Counted from the stretch's first letter, positions 22,652-35,152 are shown. The stretch is DNA of 64,000 nt from Trifolium pratense (GCF_020283565.1 NC_060065.1:54212703-54276702); one strand, 5' to 3'. Numbers and translations are program-made. Notes: generated from the letters alone by a model not told the origin.

Positions 22652-23760
22652 AAGTGCATAAGCCAAACATAATTGTGACCTGATGAACTGAATTTTTCAG
22701 TGGTTTTGGCAGTTGTGTCTCACCTGGCATGCCAATTTTTTTGTTGAACTTGAAATTTAGCCGAGTTATCGGCTAATAGCTCTCAATTGCGATTCACTTT
22801 GCTTCAAGCTATTACGCTGATGAAGGAACTATGTACATCAGGTATGGATTATTTAACTCTTCTAAAGAGTGTTGGGTGTTTTTTAAGCTGCTTAACTAAC
22901 AAATGTATATAAATATAATGTAAAGCAGAAATATAAAAGAATAAAATGAGTATATAGCTTGTTTGATTTATTGTGAGGGTTAAAAAATCTACAAGTGTTA
23001 TATTTGATAGGTAAACAATAGTGTCCTACTGGCCAAAACAACGCGGCCTATAAAATTTAGCCTTGGTCGGCTAATTACACGGGTAGTGCTGATTCCTCCC
23101 TTTGATGTGGGAACGTGGCAAAGTTTGGCTTGATCTTCCCTCCTATGCGGCATTTTTCTTTTTCCACCAATTGTACCTACGTCTCTGACTACATAACGGC
23201 TGTAGTACCTTTCTATTAATCAAGGTTATGGTTTACAAAATACAACTTATTTTAAAATTAAATTATACAGTCCAGTTTACAAGATTGCCTCTCAAAAGTG
23301 TGCTTACTTATTAGTAGTAAATTATGAATAATTCTCACAAAACTTCAAAGTTCAAACAAGGTCACATGGAATAGTAAATTTTGATTCAACTTTTGCAAAA
23401 GGTACATTTTTTGTTGTCCATTAACTTGATTAGTCATGTGATATGGTTTTCTGATGTCTTTCTTGTCCTATAAGATATGTGAATTTGAGTTTTTCCAATA
23501 CACCCTCATGCCTAGTACTATATATTGAGCTTTGTGTGTTGACTGAATGTCTAAATCAACCTTACAAAACCGGTAACCGGTCTGTAAGTCCACAGTGTCT
23601 AGGGGTGTTACTCTTAAATTCATTTTAGACTTTATCTCAATATTATGTGAGAGAGAATTTGAGTGCATTTTAAATTAAACTAGACATATACCTATAACAG
23701 ATTTGATTCTTAACTAATTTAGTTCAAGCAATCAAATTCTCCTTCTTTCTTTGTTTATTC
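22652..23760. repeat. Direct repeat, copy B (partner 17372-18460)
   Basis: This is the second copy of the 1.1-kb repeat, in the same orientation. It lacks the RNase H fragment that adjoins copy A and has an insertion of ~120 bases near 23500-23640. No coding sequence supported. Confidence 0.75.
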
Positions 23761-25252
23761 CCTTACTAATTATAAGTATTGGCAGCTCAGCTGTAACTCT
23801 TTATACTATATGAATAATACAATAAGCTAGACCTATATGAACTTTTTAGAACTAAAATATCTGATAAATATATATATCTGGACCAAACTTTTGAAATTTG
23901 GAGTATAAAGATTAAACAAGACATAAGGTTTTATTATGATCTCAAAAGAACATCTCACAGCTAGATATGAGAGCATAACTAAATAATATTTAATTTTGTT
24001 ATAGCGAAAAACAATAGCAAATTAGCAAGAGATAATGATTGGGAAAGTAAGGATATATTTTAAAGGGAGAATGCTTTTGCAAGAGATATCTACAATTTTC
24101 TGAGAAAATATTTTTGATTCCTTGAGAAAAAAGTAGAATCTTTCACAAAATATAGATGGTTGCAAATTCCATCCTGAAAATCTGTAACACAAGAGTATGT
24201 GTTTTGTTTATGGAATCTGAATTCAAAAAACAAAAGAAAGACAAGACAAAACTCCAAAAATTATTGGTTATAGTATGCAGATGCCTTATGTTTTGAAATT
24301 CTATGATGTTTACTTGTCTTTGTTTACTTTGGTGTGATGATTACTGAGGTGATAGAAGAATGGCATAGAGATAGCTTAAACACCACAGATACAATGGTAT
24401 AAAGGTGTGTCTAATGTAGAATGTTAAAGCTAAGGCTACTCTATTTTATTTCTCAATCATCCAATTATGTTCTATGTATATTAGTATAATCTTTTTGATT
24501 TTATGTATGTTCCAGTTCCATCATCCACCATAATTGAATGAGTGAATTAATATCATTTAGTCATTGACTATTCCTTCTGTCACAAGTCACATACAGCCAT
24601 TAGCAGTTGGTATTATACAATATGGTTGTCGATTGAGACTCAAGATATGAGAATGAAGCACAGACACTCATCAGATTAGCCGTGTCCGACACCGACACTT
24701 ATGAGTACACTTAATTATGTTATTTCTTTAAATTATTATCGATGTTGACGTGTTAATGTCCGTTTCTGTGTTCGTGCTACACATATGACCCGAACATGTA
24801 ATTATAAATAGTGGATAGTCTCCACCTTATAATCTGGTTTTGTTGAGCTAGAGCCAATCAAATTTAGGGTGTATCCATTTTTAGGGCCACCTAGCATTTA
24901 TCTTCATGCACCAACCCAATTTTTGAGTTAGACCCAACCAAATTTCTAAAATCATCTGCTATCGGGTTTTCATTATTTGACCACTTATGTTCTGCTCCAA
25001 TTCCCGGACGTGAAGGTCAATATTTGAGTTCAGTCCAACCCAATTTCTAATATGATATTAGAGCATATATGAGATCACGCTTAAGATACTCAAGCCTAGA
25101 CATGAAGGGTGTGGGTATGTTAAGAATCTCACATTGAGATATGACATGAACATGTGTTATAAATGGTGGGTAGTCATTGCCTACAATTTGAATATTTTTA
25201 TAAGGAGAATGTTAAGATGTGCCTTGACACAGGTTAAGGAAGAAAAATAGAA
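23761..25252. other. Intergenic region, no gene seen
   Basis: AT-rich spacer. A phrase 'gattccttgagaaaaa(a)gtagaatctt' near 24115 matches one near 17058, so fragments of the flanks of the direct repeats are shuffled here. Around 24650-24790 is a short stretch with 'gtgtccgacaccgacac'-type repeats. Confidence 0.4.
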
Positions 25253-25261
25253 ATTATTAAA

Positions 25262-25907
25262 GGGAAATGCTGAAGGTCGCGAAAAGTACTTTCACGAGAG
25301 CTTCACGAAACACGTGGCACCCCAATTTACTTGTTTTTTATGCCACGCGCCTGTTTAATACATGTTTCTCTATCCAACTTTTTTCTTTTCAATTGTTTAT
25401 CACTTTGTTTCTTTTTCAACAACCCCTTCACACTTTTCACAGTTCCATGGCTTTAAGATTTCAAGATTTCTTCACTTAAAATTATTGGAAGAGAATGAAG
25501 ACTCTCTCTCTCTCTCTTCTCTCCCTCGTTGAGACTTGGTGATATTCTGTTCCCCAATCCCAATCATTTTGTTTCCAGTTTAATATACTTATTGGATTTC
25601 TCAAAGCTTTTGTCAAAATTTGCTAATGGGTGTATGTTGAGATTGAAGATATACAACCCTTCCTTAATCTTGTTATTTTCATTTTGAATACCCGCGTGAT
25701 CTTACACATTCATGGTCATATGTTTCTGTCTTCCTGATGATAAAATTCGTAGACTAGATATGGGGTGGGAAGATGGCTTTAAGCATCATGGAGTGTTTAT
25801 TTTGGTTTATTCTTAGAAATTAACGGCAGAATGAGCAAAAAAATGTGAAGCGGTTATTCCTTCGTGATATGTTCGTGAAATTTATTTCGCGACATATAGC
25901 ATTGCTC
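25262..25907. mobile_element. Mutator-like element with 9-bp duplication and gene-like interior
   Basis: The ends are gggaaatgctgaaggtcgcg and the imperfect reverse complement of gagcaatgctatatgtcgcg. A perfect 9-bp duplication, attattaaa, lies at 25253-25261 and 25908-25916. The 646-bp interior includes a CT-rich run (~25500-25525) and sequence that resembles a plant 5' leader with a following intron, but no protein I recognise. Confidence 0.8.
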
Positions 25908-26064
25908 ATTATTAAATGCTAATTTGTGCAATTTAACTTTTGAAGCATTTAATTTCTGGTATCATTAAATGTTGTTTCTATATTGGGATATCTTAACATG
26001 TGACCTTAACATATCCTTTTTATAATTATCATTAGTGTCATGTCTGCTTAATGAAATAAAGTGT

Positions 26065-26224
26065 TACCAATCGTTAGTTGGTTCAGTGGTGATTGGTGCT
26101 GAACTTGGTAGGGAGGACCGCGGTTCGATCCCCCGCAACTGTGATCGGAAGGGGGCTGGAACCACTTGATGCCAGAACTGACCCCCGAACCAGATTCAAC
26201 TGGTGGTGAAAGCCAAAAAAAATA
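26065..26224 (+). mobile_element. tRNA-derived SINE with 11-bp duplication
   Basis: The head 'taccaatcgttagttggttcagtggtgattgg' is an A-box, and 'cggttcgatcccc' is a B-box. The tail is a run of A-rich bases. The duplication aaataaagtgt flanks it at 26054-26064 and 26225-26235. Relatives are at 41567-41711 and ~57310-57470. Confidence 0.88.
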
Positions 26225-26235
26225 AAATAAAGTGT

Positions 26236-27278
26236 CATGATTGTACCAAATAAATAAATAAAGTGTCACTTTGTGTGAGTTGAGATCCTCTCCATTTCTT
26301 ATGTTTTCCATTTCTTCCATTACCAAAGTTTTTAATTATTTTGGGGTGTATAAATAACATTTGGACCCACTTGATGTCACATTTTTGCATTTATATTCCC
26401 AAAACTATATAATAATGGAGGAAATGGAAAGAATTGAAAATGGAGAGGATCCTAACTCACTTTGTGTTTATAGTTTTTGAGTTTTTTTTTTTTTTTTACA
26501 GAAGTTTTTGAGTTTCTTAATCAGTAAATGTTTTCGGCATTTGAAATGATCAACTTACGATGGCACATGTACATGACTGCATAATTTAATCAACTCTTTT
26601 TTTCCAACCTCCATCGACATTTCAAAGCAATGAATTACCAAAAATAGAAGATGAAATATAATTGGTAGATAATAAGGAAGGAATAAAGATAGTTTAATAG
26701 AAGAAAAATAAGAAAAGGAAAAGGGAATTTTCCAAAAAATAAAATAAAAAAAGGACGTACAAAATTAAGAAACATGCGTCAAATATAACCTCAAGTCTAA
26801 CTATGGAAACATGTAGGCAAATATTAGGGTGTATTGAATTGAGATTTTGAAAGACTATTTTGAGTAAAAAAATCATGAAAATTTTAAAAAAAATTATGAA
26901 ATTATATTAATTTTGTGAGATTTTAAAAGATTTGTTTTCAAAGACTTTTTTTTTTTGAGAAAAATTTTCAAAGACTTTTTACCATCAGAATTCTTGACAC
27001 GGGATTTTAATGGATTTCTTTGGATTTCAAAGTACTTTATCAACTTCTAGATTTTCAAAAGATTGAAATTTACACAGAATTTACAGAACGTTGCCTTGAT
27101 TATTGATCCTGGACGACGAATTATCTATGAGCACCCTTTATATATCGAAGAAATTTTATTAGGTATAATCATCTGGTGATATAACACAAACAAAAAAATA
27201 TACAAAAAAGAAATTATTCCCATTACCTCAATTCAAATATCAGAATGATATGTGACATAAATAATTAAATATACATAA
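26236..27278. other. Intergenic region, no gene seen
   Basis: AT-rich spacer. At ~26827 'gggtgtattgaattgagattttgaaag' looks like one end of a common MITE, but I could not find its other end. Confidence 0.35.
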
Positions 27279-27287
27279 TTGTTTTTA

Positions 27288-27592
27288 GGCTTAATTAATA
27301 AAATGGTCCCTTAAAGACATTTTTGGTTTCAGATTGGTCCCTTAAAGAAAAAAAGGTCCAAATAAGTCCCTTAAAGAAAAAAAAGTCCGAATAAGTCCCT
27401 TAAAGACATCTCCGTTAATCAGTTTGGTCCTATTTAGACCTCTTTTTAGGGACCAAACTGATTAACGGAGATGTCTTTAAGGGACCTATTCAGACTTTTT
27501 TTTCTTTAAGGGACCTATTTGAACTTTTTTTTCTTTAAGGGACCAATCTGAAACCAAAAATGTCTTTAAGGGACCATTTTACTAATTAAGCC
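27288..27592. mobile_element. Near-palindromic Mutator-like MITE with 9-bp duplication
   Basis: Two ~145-base arms are almost perfect reverse complements of each other, starting ggcttaatta and ending taattaagcc. A perfect 9-bp duplication, ttgttttta, lies at 27279-27287 and 27593-27601. The arms repeat 'gtcccttaaagaaaaaaa' three times. A transcript would fold into one long hairpin. Confidence 0.92.
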
Positions 27593-27601
27593 TTGTTTTT
27601 A

Positions 27602-28811
27602 CGGGTGGTTTACGATTTCAATCCTATATGAAATCGTGTTGTTGTTGCATTGCATGTGGTACTTTTGTTGATGGGTCATGGATGTTTTGAGACAGGTTGC
27701 GATAAAAAAAATTGATTCAGGTCATAAGAAAGAATTGCGTAAAAGAAAAATTGTACAAAAGAACCTGATAGTTGTAAGAAAAAAGTCTTGAAAAATTATA
27801 AAAAGTCTCGAGAATTGGAGTGAGATTGTTGGAATAATGTTTTAATTTAGAAAAATCTAAAATTAATTATGATTTTGTTAGAAGTCATGTAACTGACCAA
27901 CATAATCACATCCCCTTCATTCTAGGAGTTTCACGACAACCGACTCTGCAAGCAACTCTCTTCCATTGTTCCTCCTTCAAAAAAAAAAAAAACTCTATTC
28001 CATTATTTGTGGTTTCTTTGATCAAAGTTTATTTTTAAGAGTAAATGACGTGGCATAATACTATTTGATGACTGTGCAAAGTGGTTTGCACTCTTTAACC
28101 ACCACAATTTAACTCATTATTATATGGATTTAATTGATATGCACCGACGGTTCCCACTTTCTTGATATGACATGATAAAATAATGGTTGTTTATTGGACG
28201 ATTGTGCAAAACTATTTTACACCGTCGGTACATATTAATTAAACTCTTATTATATGCACTTAAAATCATATTGTTCGATCTTGATCATACATACGGTTGT
28301 CAATGCCCTGAGTGTATGATTGTATAAATTTATGGGTAAATGACTTTTTACTCTTGTAAAATTAGCGAATTTTCATTTATCCTTCGGTGCAATTTTGTTT
28401 TCAATATAATTTTTTTCTGTTTATCCCCTGCAATATGAAGATTCTCTCATTTTGCCATTTGAAATTGGATGGACAACCGGATATCTAACTATGCAAATTT
28501 GGTGATGTGGTATGTACACATGAAAAAAAAATTAATTTATATTTATTTTTTAATGTCAACTGGAAAATAATTATTTTTTTAAAAAAAATCTTAATATTTT
28601 TTGACAGAAATTTAAAAAAAAAATTGACAGAAATAATTTTTTTTTTTTAATGAATTTTTTAAAAAAAAATTAAATTTTTAACGAAATTGTTTTCCAAAAG
28701 TAATAGAGCCCAACTTGTTTCATTTTTGTCTTCTTCAACCTTAGCCGCAAAACCAGTAACCGTCGTCATCGCCGCGACACAAAACTTCTCGCCGCCATCT
28801 CTCCGATAACA
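27602..28811. other. Intergenic region and ELP2 promoter
   Basis: No gene seen. 28520-28690 is low-complexity A/T. About 28690-28811 looks like the ELP2 promoter and leader (CT-rich, with 'gccgccatctctccgataaca' just before the ATG). Confidence 0.4.
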
Positions 28812-31800
28812 ATGCATAGTGAAGTGAAAAGAGTATTCATTGGAGCAGGATGCAACAGAATAGTTAACAACGTTTCTTGGGGTGCTTCTGGTTTTCTCTC
28901 TTTTGGAGCTTCAAACGCAGTTGCAATTTTCTGCCCTAAGGTCTCTTTCCACTTTCTTTTACTATTTTCAATGACCCTTTGTGTTTAATTTTCGTTTGAT
29001 GTTTTATTCTATTTGTGTTTTCACAGAAAGCTCAAATTTTGACCACTCTTCCTGGTCACAAAGCTGTTGTCAATTGCACTCATTGGCTCCCAACTAGCAA
29101 GTTCCTTTTTAAAGGTACACACTTTTTCAATTTTTAATCAATTTCATCACTGAGGATTCTAATACTGATTCTATTTGGTAAAAAATAGAGTGCTTTATAT
29201 ATGTGTTTATAGGGAAGCTAAATGAGAGAAATTCTGAAAAACTTAAATGTAGAATTTGATTTCAACTTAAGTGAGAAGCTTGAAGTTAAAATACTCAGTT
29301 ATTATGAATGCTTTCCACTTTTCTTCTTTATTACACATTGAACTATGGTCAGTTTTTGCCATTAGTTACCATATAGGCCAATCTTAAATTGTTTTTTTTT
29401 TATCAGTCCATCATCACATTGCATATTCATTTGCTGTGCTTTATACATATGGATCGGGTGGGATTGATACTTAACCTAGGGTAGTACCAATAGTTTAGAT
29501 TGGAGATGTGACACTAATACATATGTGGTTAAAAATTACAATTACTTTCATTTTCTGGCGTTTACGTGTCAGTATCATGCAATATTTGCGTGAGAGCTTC
29601 ATAATCAATGTGAGCCACTCTGCATGAGCGTGTCAGCAGATTACGTGACGTGCCATAAAAGTGAAGTTACAATTTTGATTTTGAAAATGACGCTATAATT
29701 ATTCGCGAGTAATTACTGATTTAAAATTTTATCCAAATTGACTCATAGAATAGACCATTTGTCTTAGCAGAAAGTAAAAGAAGAAAAAAAATAATCATCC
29801 AGTGAGTATATAATATATATATTTAGATCAACAATATTAGCAGGTAATTCAGCTTCAATTAAGATGTGAAGTGCATCATTCAGGTGCTCATAGTCCGGCC
29901 TTCCCCTTAATAACTCTTCCTTTAGAGTATAAAAAAAGTATAACAAAGTTAAAAAAGAGTTATCAACAACATATATATTGTATAAGCAACAAAAGTTGCC
30001 AACAAAGCCAAGAAACATTGAGACACTAACATATAAATCTGGAGAGACATCAAGTGCTTCCCAGATCTACGCCATGGAACTTCACTAGGGCTCACTGGTT
30101 TATGTGTATGCTCCTTCACAAATTTGGTGACAACCCACTTCCCTCCATCTTGTAAAGTCATCCTTACCATGACTTGACAACCTTCTCGGGGGGGGGGGGG
30201 GGGGGGGGGGGGGAACACTCTATCTTTTCTGTGCACTCTATTTTTTCTATAATTAATTTGATGTTTTTTTCATTCTAATTGTAGAGAGGTTATGTACATG
30301 TTTAAGTTGTTTCTATAAGCTTTTTATGCCATAGATAATCTCGAATAAGTCAATTCAAACAAACCTTAAGAATGTTATTAAAGACTAATATACACCCCCT
30401 TTCCTTTTATACACAGCAAAAGAATTGGAGTTGCATTATTTGCTATCTGGAGATGCAGACGGTGTTATTATTCTATGGGAACTGTCGCTGGTTGATGGGA
30501 AGGTACATCATGTTTCATTGTTCTTTTCACTTTCTTAATCAATTTTGTACACATAAAGTGTATAAGAGATGCTTGTTCATTCATACTAGTTTTTATTTAA
30601 TGTTCATTGCAAATTTCTATTTTTTATGTTCATAGTGGAGGCAAGTGTCACAAGTACCACAATCACACAAAAAAGGGGTTACATGCATCAATGGAATTAT
30701 GGTTTCTCAAACGGAGGCAATGTTTGCATCCACTTCTTCAGATGGTACTGTTTGTGTATGGGAACTTGTATTTCCACTGACAAGCAATGGTAAGCCCTAA
30801 TTTCTAAAGATCAACGTTTACTGTTATGTTTGTATATCTACTATCTATGTTAATCGAGACTTGCTCTATCATTCTAGGTGACTGTAAATTATCATGCCTG
30901 GACTCTTTCACTGTTGGTTCTAAATCTATGGTAGCCCTATCGATGGCGGAACTGCCTGGATGCAGTGGTCAAATTGTCCTTGCAATGGGAGGATTGGATA
31001 ACAAGATTCACCTTTACTGTGGTGGAAGGACAGGAAAGGTATCTTTCTCGCCATAATTATAGACAACTAACACGAACTCTCAGTTCCTTATAGTTTTCTT
31101 TTTAGGAGTGTGTGTAAGTTATATAATACTTTTTTTTTTTACCTATGAACCCAGTTTGTACATTCATGTGAGCTAAAAGGGCATACAGATTGGATCCGGA
31201 GTTTGGATTTCTCATTACCTGTATCCGTCAATGGAGAAGTAAACAATATTTTTCTGGTAAGTTCGTCCCAAGATAAATGCATACGAATTTGGAAGATGGC
31301 ATTACGTAGTTCTATGCCAAATGGGAATGGCATTTACAGGAAGGAAGAATCAAGCTTAGCATCCTATATAGAAGGTCCTGTACTTGTGGCTGGTTCTTCC
31401 TCTTTTCAAATATCCTTAGAATCTCTTCTAATTGGACATGAGGATTGGGTATATTCAGTAGCGTGGCAACCCCCTTTGGTTGCATCCACAAAAGGGGATG
31501 CTTATTATCAACCACAAAGCATTTTATCTGCATCCATGGACAAGACTATGATGATATGGCAGCCTGAAAAGACTTCTGGTGTGTGGATGAATGTGGTTAC
31601 TGTTGGCGAACTAAGCCACTGTGCTCTAGGGTTCTATGGTGGTCATTGGAGCCCAAATGGAGATTCGATTTTAGCACATGGATATGGTGGATCTTTCCAT
31701 CTTTGGAAAAATGTTGGCGATGACAACTGGCTGACACAAAAGGTTCCCTCTGGTCATTTTGCATCGGTGACTGATATAGCATGGGGTAGATCTGGTGATT

Positions 31801-34645
31801 ACATTATATCAGCCAGTCATGACCAGGTATTTTAAAGCTTTACTATTGGTCGTGTCTGTAAATTTATCTCTAATGTTTTTATATGAAAATACCTTAGATA
31901 ATTTGATGATGTCTTCCTATATGTTGTTTAATTAGTATAACTTATAAGAACATTGGTTTTATAAATTTTGCCTTTTTGAAGAGAAAAACAATGAAATTCG
32001 AGCCACTTGTTATTATGAATTTGTCTTGGCTCTATAATTGATTTTGCTGTGTGAAAATTGCAGACAACTAGAATTTATGCTCCGTGGAAAGTTGATGCTT
32101 CTCTTCAAGATGGAGAATTTTGGTATGAGATTGCCCGCCCTCAGGTTCATGGTCATGATATAAATTGTATGACAGTTGTTAATAGTAAGGGGAATCATCG
32201 TTTTGTTGGTGGAGCTGATGAGAAAGTTGCTAGAGTGTTTGAAGCCCCGTTATCATTTTTGAAAACGTTAAGTAATGCCACTTTGCAGAAATCTTGTTAT
32301 TCTGATGATGACTTGACAAACGTTCAGATTTTGGGTGCAAATATGTCAGCTCTTGGGCTATCACAAAAACCTATTTATGCTCAAGGTCAGTTATTTTGTT
32401 GAAATTGTTATTTTTTGGTGATGTGATTATATAATGTTGGTATTCTTTCTCATTTTTACCTGCTGGTGTTGTTACTGCAATGGCATTTGGTTGTAGACTT
32501 GTAGTTGATTGTTATGGAAAGAAATGCCTGAATAGATAAAGCTATTGGTTGAAATCTAGATGAAATTAGTAAATAGTTAGTAAGCTGTTGTTGGGATAAA
32601 GAATAAAGGTGAACTAATATTTAAGATTAGTTACATCAGTTGGCTAGTTATAGGAAATTAGGAATATTGTGTATTAATAGGATACAAGGATAGCGGGGAT
32701 TCATGCTGACATGTAAGTTCTTGGTGAATAGAGCATTGGCTCTTTGTATAAGGGAAGCCTCGGAGGTAGTGTTCTCAAATAGCGGCACTACAACACCATA
32801 ATAATTGATTTTGATGAATTCGCTATGAAAACCACAACCCTATCCTAGATTCGCTATTAGGGCAATAGCAGCTACTATTTTAGTTTCTACTAGTTGATGT
32901 AGCGGCAATAGCATAAATAAAGAGAATTTTAGGATTTTTTAATTAATACTGAAGAATCTGCATGTGTGCCAAGCATAACCTATTTTCATAATAGAAAACT
33001 GAAGAGCCGGTGAGTATTACTCATATATTCACCATAATACATTAGCAGATTTTTGCCGTTCCGTTGGTTTCTGCAATCTGCTATTGATAGCCACTATTAG
33101 TAAAAAGAGTTCTTTTCAATTCAATTTCTTTGGTTTCTAACAGCTGTTAATAAAAACTATCTAGAGTTATGGTTACGGTTACGGAGTTAGGACATGTCTT
33201 TGTACTTGGACGCCTGTCTCTCATATTGATATGGGTCTATCCTAATGATGGCTGATAGTGATATCAATATCATAGTCATGGAAGGGTTGTAAAATAAATC
33301 CTGTGATTTATTTTCCTATGTTAAAATATAACTTTTTAAACAATTATATATCTGTTCTGGTGTATTGGTCTCTTAAAAGTTTGTAATTTTGAGGATTATT
33401 ATTGTACATTGCAGCTGTACATGAGACCCCTGATACAAATGGGGCTGATGGTCTCGACACTTTTGAAACTGTTCCCGACGCAGTTCCAACTGTGTTTACT
33501 GAACCTCCAATTGAAGATCAACTGGGGTGGCACACACTCTGGCCTGAATCACACAAACTCTATGGCCATGGAAACGAACTATTTTCACTATGCTGTGATC
33601 ATAGGGGTGAGCTTGTTGCTTCTTCATGTAAGGTATGGACTATTTGTCTAACTTATAAGTTGACAGAAGATTAGGTGCTTGCTTATATTCTTCATTCCAA
33701 TTTTTAATGCTTTTTTTCTTTCTTTCCAACATTGGATATACATTTACTTCAATCAAGTTGACTTAGTTCTGGTTCCCAGTTTCACTCCCTTGTACACCTC
33801 CATCACTGATATTTCTATGAGATTTTTCTAATTGTTGCACGTGGTTTATGCATTGCAGGCTCAATCTACAGCTGTAGCAGAGGTATGGCTTTGGCAGGTT
33901 GGTTTATGGAAAGCAGTCGGCCGCTTGCAATCTCATAGCTTAACAGTGACACAGATGGAATTCTCACACGATGACAACTTTCTTTTGACTGTCTCAAGGG
34001 ATCGCCAGTTCTCAGTTTTTACTATCACTAGAACAGGTAGACTGATGATCATTGTTCACAAAACGCACTATATACAAATTGCAATGTTGTATTTTTCTTA
34101 TTAATTTCTGCAACTCAATAGAAATTCTAATCATTCAATTGTGGATTGTAGGAACTGGTGAAATTAGTTATAGTCTGCTTGCGAGGCAAGAGGGACACAA
34201 ACGGATTATCTGGTCATGTTCATGGAACCCACACGGCCATGAATTTGCAACAGGTTCACGTGACAAGACAGTAAAAATCTGGGCCGTAGATAAGGAATCC
34301 TCATCAGTAAGGCAGCTTATGACTTTACCTCCACTTACGAGTAGTGTGACAGCATTGTCATGGGTTGGTCTCCCTAATCGAAGAAACGATGGAATTCTAG
34401 CTGTAGGAATGGAAAACGGCCAAATAGAATTGTGGAGTCTGTCTTATAATAGACAAGACAATGGAAGCATTGTCGTACCTGATTTTGCCGCTACTCTTCT
34501 TGTTCGTGTAGATCCTTTCATATGCCATGCCTCTACGGTAAACCGTCTGGCATGGAGGAAAAATGAGGAAGATCACAAGAGTCTGCAACTTGCTTCTTGT
34601 GGAGCTGATAATTGTGTAAGAGTGTTTGATGTAACGGTTGAGTAA
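28812..34645 (+). CDS. ELP2: Elongator complex subunit 2 (WD40 protein), 10 exons
   Basis: Exons: 28812-28940, 29027-29114, 30417-30502, 30636-30789, 30878-31038, 31155-31826, 32064-32385, 33415-33632, 33859-34036, 34152-34645. All joins keep the frame and use GT-AG, giving 833 residues, close to Arabidopsis ELP2. The protein is a double WD40 propeller; repeats are seen as [89 protein letters not shown] and [15 protein letters not shown]2 scaffolds Elp1 and the Elp3 acetyltransferase in Elongator, which modifies wobble uridines of tRNA and, in plants, affects chromatin and immune transcription (family knowledge). Intron 2 (1.3 kb) holds fragments of two other genes on the opposite strand. Intron 7 (~1.03 kb) is also long and repeat-like. 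The start is the first ATG after a CT-rich leader. Confidence 0.95.
29827..29922 (-). pseudogene. KH-domain (STAR/SPIN1-like RNA-binding) gene fragment in ELP2 intron 2
   Basis: The minus-strand frame reads [32 protein letters not shown]. This matches the C-terminal part of the KH domain of plant STAR/Quaking-type proteins (typically '[26 protein letters not shown]'). Only ~32 codons are present, with no start or neighbouring exons. It lies on the same strand as, and downstream of, the FAR1 fragment at 30050-30236. Confidence 0.7.
30050..30236 (-). pseudogene. FAR1-domain gene fragment in ELP2 intron 2
   Basis: The minus-strand frame MHRKDRVF, a Pro run, then [20 protein letters not shown] and [25 protein letters not shown] closely matches residues ~121-180 of the FAR1-type protein encoded at 1390-2346; DNA similarity is also high. 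Homology starts abruptly at 'gtgcacagaaaagatagag' and ends near 'cacttgat'. The proline codons have been replaced by an unbroken run of 26 C (minus strand). Fragment only, not a gene. Confidence 0.85.
30188..30213. repeat. Run of 26 G in ELP2 intron 2
   Basis: Twenty-six consecutive G on the + strand (C on the minus strand, where it reads as a proline run of the FAR1 fragment). Its exact length could be a sequencing or assembly estimate. Confidence 0.9.
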
Positions 34646-34845
34646 TTAGATTATTGTTGCCCCTATTTTTTTGATATATCTGTAGAATTTTTATAGGTAT
34701 GCTAAAGAATTTGTCCCTGTTTGTGTTCCTCTTGAGAAATATGAGCTATCACTGCCACATGATTATGTATTTTTGGATATATAGATGAGTTGCTTATTGC
34801 ATTTTAATGTGATAATATTGTATTATTGTAAACAATAATATTAGT

Positions 34846-34950
34846 CCTATGAACCGGGGAAAAAATTGGTTAGAACTGGATATAACTGGAAGAATCGTTG
34901 AACTGGTTTCGATTTTGAGAACTTGCACGGTCTAGGTCAATACATTATAC
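34846..34950. repeat. Dispersed repeat copy 1 (partner ~51575-51670)
   Basis: 'tatgaaccgggg...aaaaattggttagaac(t/c)ggatata...' through 'ttttgagaacttgca(c/t)ggtctag' is shared with 51575-51670, with a few substitutions. It is probably part of an unidentified transposon. Confidence 0.65.
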
Positions 34951-35124
34951 ATAAGTATGCATGAATTGAGTTCGGTGCAGGATGAGGTGATGTTTCCCAA
35001 TTTTATCCTTGTTTGGATCAATGATTGTAAACTTCACAAACCTTATGATGTAAATGCCTTGAATTTGATGAAACTCTTGTGCTGTTGCGGTGCTTGAAGA
35101 CTATGCATATGTGGGATCGCGATT

Positions 35125-35152
35125 GGGTGACTTTAACCCGGGAAAGTCACCC
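35125..35152. repeat. Perfect 10-bp hairpin
   Basis: GGGTGACTTT, eight bases (aacccggg), then AAAGTCACCC. No run of T follows, so a terminator role is not suggested. Confidence 0.6.

Noticed and set aside
29949..30236. A 95-residue frame in ELP2 intron 2 as a real gene
   Set aside because: Only ~60 codons match the FAR1 domain; the rest is intron-like, and the frame depends on the C26 run.
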